64,000 bases of DNA from Eledone cirrhosa (taxonomy: Eukaryota; Mollusca; Cephalopoda; Octopoda; Eledonidae), in assembly GCA_964016885.1 (NCBI GenBank), contig OZ024744.1, forward strand, positions 114,958,302 to 115,022,301, read 5' to 3'. The notes under the pieces were generated by a model that saw only the letters and a list, made by a program, of their open reading frames with translations, did no database searches and had not been told where the DNA came from. Below, one piece after another: positions 60,456-64,000 of the stretch. The position numbers and the translations under genes were made by a program. The number at the start of each line of letters is the position of its first letter. Position 1 is the first letter of the stretch.

Positions 60456-60629
60456 TGTTTCTACTTTAGGCACAAGGCCAGCAATTACCCAGTGCATTAC
60501 TGGTACTTTATTTAATCGACCCCGTAAGGATGAAAGGCAAAGTCAACCTCGGCGGTATTTGAACTCAGATCGTAAAGGGACGTAAATATGCTGGAAAGCA
60601 TGGCGTCCGACCCTCTACTGATACTGCCA
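60455..60629 (-). mobile_element. tRNA-derived SINE, cephalopod type
   Basis: Minus-strand order: tRNA-related head (60629 to about 60545) with a B-box-like GAGTTCAAATACC at 60566-60554, then a body with TTTGCCTTTCATCC and GGGGTCGATTAAATAAAG, then an (ATT)n tail. These phrases match the tRNA-derived SINE family I know from octopus and squid genomes, where it is very abundant. No intact A box is obvious at the head, so the 5' end may be slightly truncated or diverged. This is the main evidence for the source lineage; a database comparison would settle the subfamily. Confidence 0.75.
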
Positions 60630-60640
60630 ATCCACAATGG

Positions 60641-61366
60641 TTTCTTTATTGGCCACAAGGGTGAACATGAAGAAAAACATTAGAGACGGCACAGAACGGT
60701 TCAGGATGATACAAAGTGGAGTTTGGCCATGTAAAAAGGTTATAACAAGAAGATAGAAATATCAAAGAAATTCAAGCAACAAAAATTCCCCAAAAGGGGT
60801 CACTCGTGATGAAAACCACACAAAAGACCACGTCCATCCTGACCACCAGGGCAAGCGACTTCTCTTAGTTTTCCCACTCCTCAGTCTATAGGCGCATACT
60901 CAGAGTGGGCCCGTTCACTCGGACCAGACTCGCCACTTTCACCCACCTTTCAACAAACTTACTAGAAGACAACACTTGCCTCTCTACCCTGATTTTCCTC
61001 TTCAAGTGAAACTTGAAAAAGTTAATCAGGGATTGGCCGGAGAGGAAAGTGTTCATCTTCAACCCTTTCAACCTTGTCCACCATACAATCTCTTATTCAC
61101 CATGGCCACCAGGCAGATGAAATCTGCTTGCCCTTCCTCCTCTTTAAAGGAGGATGGCAGGGCTATCTGCACAATGGATCCATCCTACACGTGACAGCAA
61201 CTGTTCGACATAGCCCCACAAGTCAGCAATTCTCGGATACTAAACGAGTGTGTGCAGGACGGTTTCGTCGCACTGCAGGATTCTCGGACAGGCTCGGCTG
61301 ACGGTTTTTCCATGCCTGTAGAGCTTATCCCGAACCAACAACACTCCCCGGTAGCAATGACAGGCC
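60641..61366 (-). pseudogene. Decayed non-LTR retrotransposon (LINE) 3' end with zf-RVT-like region
   Basis: The minus strand from about 61350 reads VRDKLYRHGKTVSRACP, then ILQCDETVLHTLV, a stop, then YPRIADLWGYVEQLLSRV. This resembles the zinc-binding tail that follows the reverse transcriptase in some LINEs (C..C-ET..H pattern). The stop TAG at 61240-61242 sits where I recall a Gln, and the next residue is Tyr where a Cys is expected, so the zinc site is broken. After a frame change the text continues in 60886-61071: WWTRLKG, then FLSGQSLINFFKFHLKRK. A 3' UTR-like stretch follows, with AATAAA on the minus strand at 60650-60645. The element is 5'-truncated at the TTAGGG tract. The clade is uncertain; the family is recognised from memory. 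Confidence 0.55.
60645..60650 (-). promoter_or_regulatory. AATAAA polyadenylation signal of the LINE remnant
   Basis: TTTATT on the plus strand gives AATAAA on the minus strand. It lies after the 3' UTR-like stretch and just upstream of the SINE head, where the 3' end of the LINE remnant would be. Confidence 0.4.
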
Positions 61367-61427
61367 AGGGTTAGGGTTAGGGTTAGGGTTAGGGTTAGGG
61401 TTAGGGTTAGGGTTAGGGTTAGGGTTA
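61367..61427. repeat. Interstitial telomere-type repeat, (TTAGGG)9 plus partial units
   Basis: AGGG at 61367-61370, nine perfect TTAGGG units at 61371-61424, then TTA. This is the standard metazoan telomere motif, G-rich on the plus strand. It directly abuts the truncated 5' end of the LINE remnant on its left and an unassigned sequence on its right. Confidence 0.97.
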
Positions 61428-61498
61428 ATTGAGGAGATGGGAGTCTGTCTTTCCTTTGTTTTTTCCATTGTTTTTGTCCTGTGTGCTTCCTATACTGA
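61428..61498. other. Unassigned T-rich spacer
   Basis: About 70 bases, pyrimidine-rich on the plus strand, between the TTAGGG tract and a (TA)n run. I see no coding or repeat signal in it. Confidence 0.5.
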
Positions 61499-61521
61499 AT
61501 TTATATATATATATATATATA
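61499..61521. repeat. (TA)n microsatellite, left of LINE remnant
   Basis: A pure TA run of about 23 bases next to the ATC-type tail of the second LINE remnant. A matching AT run lies at the other end of that remnant. Confidence 0.95.
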
Positions 61522-61544
61522 TCATCATAATCATCATCATCATT
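61522..61544 (-). repeat. (ATG)n-type 3' tail of the LINE remnant
   Basis: On the minus strand the sequence after the terminal TAA (61547-61545) is a run of GAT/ATG triplets with one imperfection. Simple triplet tails of this kind are common at the 3' ends of some non-LTR elements, and it fits the minus orientation. Confidence 0.7.
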
Positions 61545-62007
61545 TTACGTCCGCTTTTCCCTGCTTGCAAGGGTGGGACGGGTCTTATTCAGCACAGCAT
61601 CTCTCCACTCGTCACGGTTCCTCGTCATCTCCACCGTGAGCTTCAATGATCTGAGGTCTGTTCTCACCACCTCTGCTCATGTTTTTCGTGGTCTACCTCT
61701 ACGTCTTCCTTCAACTGGCATTTCCTGGCACTTCTTCACCCATCGGTCATCCTCCATGCGCATCACATGTCCATACCACCTCAGTCTTCTCTCCCGTACA
61801 CTACATTCTATCCCTCTCAGACACAGTTTCTCTCTCAACACATTTATGCTGGGTCCTTCACGCACATTTACACTGCACATCCAACGGAGCATGCTTGCCT
61901 CATTTCTCTCCAGCCGTCGCATATCCTCTGCGGTTGCTGCCCATGTCTCACTACCATGGAGCATCGCGCTCCTCACACAGGCATCATACAACCGGCCTTT
62001 CGTACGA
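61545..62007 (-). pseudogene. Non-LTR retrotransposon C-terminal fragment, 5'-truncated, one internal stop
   Basis: The minus frame from about 62007 reads TKGRLYDACVRSAMLHG, then SETWAATAEDMRRLERNEA, then RRLRWYGHVMRMEDD and GRRRGRPRKT. This is the post-RT tail typical of many animal LINE ORF2-like proteins (SETW, RRLRWxGH and RGRPRKTW motifs). TGA at 61679-61677 falls exactly where the conserved Trp after RPRKT is expected, a TGG-to-TGA change. The frame then stays open for another 43 codons with the expected kind of sequence (AEVVRTDLRSLKL...) to a TAA at 61547-61545, followed by a triplet tail. The RT and endonuclease domains are absent. The copy is dead; several smaller forward frames over it are antisense shadows. 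Confidence 0.85.
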
Positions 62008-62020
62008 TATATATATATAT
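62007..62020. repeat. (AT)n microsatellite, right of LINE remnant
   Basis: An AT run of 14 bases at the truncated 5' junction of the LINE remnant. With the (TA)n run at 61499-61521 it brackets the element. Confidence 0.95.
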
Positions 62021-62055
62021 CAGGATAGAACCAGTTTGAAACTAGTAAGATCATT
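62021..62055. other. Junction sequence before the 26-bp array
   Basis: About 35 bases (CAGGATAGAACCAGTTTGAA and following) that resemble the 26-bp unit only in the piece GATAGAACCAG. It may be the diverged edge of that array. Confidence 0.4.
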
Positions 62056-64000
62056 AGCCACTGGTCAACAGATATACCAGCAGCCACTGGTCAACAGATA
62101 GACCAGCAGCCAGTGGTCAACAGGTAGACCAGCAGCCAGTGGTCAACAGATAGACCAGCAGCCACTGGTCAACAGGTAGACCAGCAGCCAGTGGTCAACA
62201 GATAGACCAGCAGCCACTGGTCAACAGGTAGACCAGCAGCCAGTGGTCAACAGGTAGACCAGCAGCTAGTGGTCAACAGGTAGACCAGCAGCCACTGGTC
62301 AACAGATAGACCAGCAGCCAGTGGTCAACAGATAGACCAGCAGCCACTGGTCAACAGATAGACCAGCAGCCACTGGTCAACAGATAGACCAGCAGCCAGT
62401 GGTCAACAGATAGACCAGCAGCCACTGGTCAACAGATAGACCAGCAGCCAGTGGTCAACAGATAGACCAGCAGCCAGTGGTCAACAGATAGAACCAGCAG
62501 CCACTGGTCAACAGATAGACCAGCAGCCAGTGGTCAACAGATAGACCAGCAGCCAGTGGTCAACAGATAGACCAGCAGACACTGGTCAACAGATAGAACC
62601 AGCAGCCACTGGTCAAAAGATAGACCAGCAGCCACTGGTCAACAGATAGAACCAGCAGCCACTGGTCAAAAGATAGACCAGCAGCCACTGGTCAACAGAT
62701 AGAACCAGCAGCCACTGGCCAAAAGATAGACCAGCAGCCACTGGTCAACAGATAGAACCAGCAGCCACTGGTCAAAAGATAGACCAGCAGCCACTGGTCA
62801 ACAGATAGACCAGCAGCCACTGGTCAACAGATAGACCAGCAGCCACTGGTCAACAGATAGACCAGCAGCCAGTGGTCAACAGATAGACCAGCAGCCACTG
62901 GTCAACAGATAGACCAGCAGCCACTGGTCAACAGATAGACCAGCAGCCACTGGTCAACAGATAGACCAGCAGCCACTGGTCAACAGATAGACCAACAGAC
63001 TGGTCAACAGATAGACCAGCAGCCACTGGTCAACAGATAGACCAGCAGCCAGTGGTTAACAGATAGACTAACAGCCACTGGTCAACAGATAGACCAGCAG
63101 CCAGTGGTCAACAGATAGACCAGCAGCCAGTGGTCAACAGATAGACCAGCAGCCAGTGGTCAACAGATAGACTAGCAGCCACTGGTCAACAGATAGACCA
63201 GCAGCCAGTGGTCAACAGATAGACCAGCAGCCACTGGTCAACAGATAGACCAGCAGCCACTGGTCAACAGATAGACCAGCAGCCAGTGGTCAACAGATAG
63301 ACCAGCAGCCACTGGTCAACAGATAGACCAGCAGCCAGTGGTCAACAGATAGACCAGCAGCCAGTGGTCAACAGATAGACCAGCAGCCAGTGGTCAACAG
63401 ATAGACCAGCAGCCAATGGTCAACAGATAGAACCAGCAGCCACTGGTCAACAGATAGACCAGCAGCCACTGGTCAACAGATAGACCAGCAGCCACTGGTC
63501 AACAGATAGACCAGCAGCCACTGGTCAACAGATAGACCAGCAGCCAGTGGTCAACAGATAGACCAGCAGCCACTGGTCAACAGATAGATCAGCAGCCACT
63601 GGTCAACAGATAGACCAGCAGCCACTGGTCAACAGATAGACCAGCAGCCACTGGTCAACAGATAGACCGGCAGCCAGTGGTCAACAGATAGACCAACAGA
63701 CTGGTCAACAGATAGACCAGCAGCCACTGGTCAACAATAGACCAGCAGCCAGTGGTCAACAGATAGACTAGCAGCCACTGGTCAACAGATAGACCAGCAG
63801 CCAGTGGTCAACAGATAGACCAGCAGCCAGTGGTCAACAGATAGACCAGCAGCCAGTGGTCAACAGATAGACCAGCAGCCAGTGGTCAACAGATAGACCA
63901 GCAGCCAGTGGTCAACAGATAGACTAGCAGCCACTGGTCAACAGATAGACCAGCAGCCAGTGGTCAACAGATAGACCAGCAGCCAGTGGTCAACAGATAG
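62056..64000. repeat. 26-bp tandem array, about 75 units, runs off right edge
   Basis: The unit is ACCAGCAGCCACTGG followed by TCAACAGATAG (26 bp). It comes in two main forms that differ in the middle base of CCA(C/G)TGG. Length variants are frequent: 27-bp units with GATAGAACC at about 62490, 62596, 62649, 62702, 62755 and 63429; 24-bp units with ACCAACAGACTGG at 62991 and 63692; and a 25-bp unit with CAACAATAG at about 63729. The first ten or so units carry CAACAGGTAG. 26 is not a multiple of 3 and stops occur in most frames, so no coding role is suggested. Confidence 0.98.
62589..62800. repeat. 53-bp dimeric higher-order repeat within the 26-bp array
   Basis: A 27-bp unit (GATAGAACC) alternates with a 26-bp unit carrying CAAAAGATAG. 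GAACC occurs at 62596, 62649, 62702 and 62755, each exactly 53 bp apart. This is a local amplification of a dimer. Confidence 0.9.

Noticed and set aside
60976..61301. Forward ORFs of 72-75 codons
   Set aside because: Antisense to the other LINE remnant, where minus-strand motifs make better sense.
61437..61649. Forward ORF through the (TA)n and ATC runs
   Set aside because: The residues IYIYIYIIIIIII come from microsatellites, and the rest is antisense to the LINE remnant.
61573..62101. Three overlapping forward ORFs of 90-151 codons
   Set aside because: Antisense shadows of the minus-strand LINE tail, which has clear protein motifs.

Overview
The window is eukaryotic and repeat-dominated. 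The best clue to the source is a tRNA-derived SINE at 60328-60629. It has a B-box-like GAGTTCAAATAC, the phrases 'aaggatgaaaggcaaagtc' and 'tttaatcgacccc', and an (ATT)n tail, a combination I associate with octopus and other cephalopod genomes. Two degraded non-LTR retrotransposon tails and a TTAGGG tract are compatible with a metazoan, probably mollusc, genome. The species cannot be fixed from the sequence alone.

Layout. (1) Positions 1-59927 are one uninterrupted tandem array of a 51-bp unit, 1,175 copies, running off the left edge. (2) 59928-60082 is a short non-repetitive flank that stays in frame with the array on the minus strand and ends in a perfect 15-bp palindrome. (3) 60083-61544 holds an unassigned AT-rich stretch, a partial tandem SINE dimer on (AAT)n tracts, a decayed LINE 3' end, and about ten TTAGGG units. 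(4) 61545-62007 is a second LINE 3' end on the minus strand, with (TA)n on both sides. (5) 62056-64000 is a different tandem array of a 26-bp unit, running off the right edge.

The central question is whether the 51-bp array is a satellite or one giant coding exon. Because 51 = 3 x 17, four of the six consensus frames lack stops, so ORF length proves nothing. The minus-strand frame nevertheless stands out. It encodes a 17-residue mucin-like unit (MMTTPTAAATATSQTTE, 8 of 17 residues Thr or Ser). It has only two stops in about 20,000 codons, each present once, whereas stops in the competing frames are more numerous and have been copied along with their repeats. The array has only three visible indels, one of them in frame. 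The frame also continues into a unique Asn/Ser/Thr-rich flank. I read the array as a candidate giant mucin-type PTS exon, or a recently inactivated one, read from right to left. Its signal peptide and anchoring or C-terminal parts would lie outside this window. No complete conventional gene is visible.
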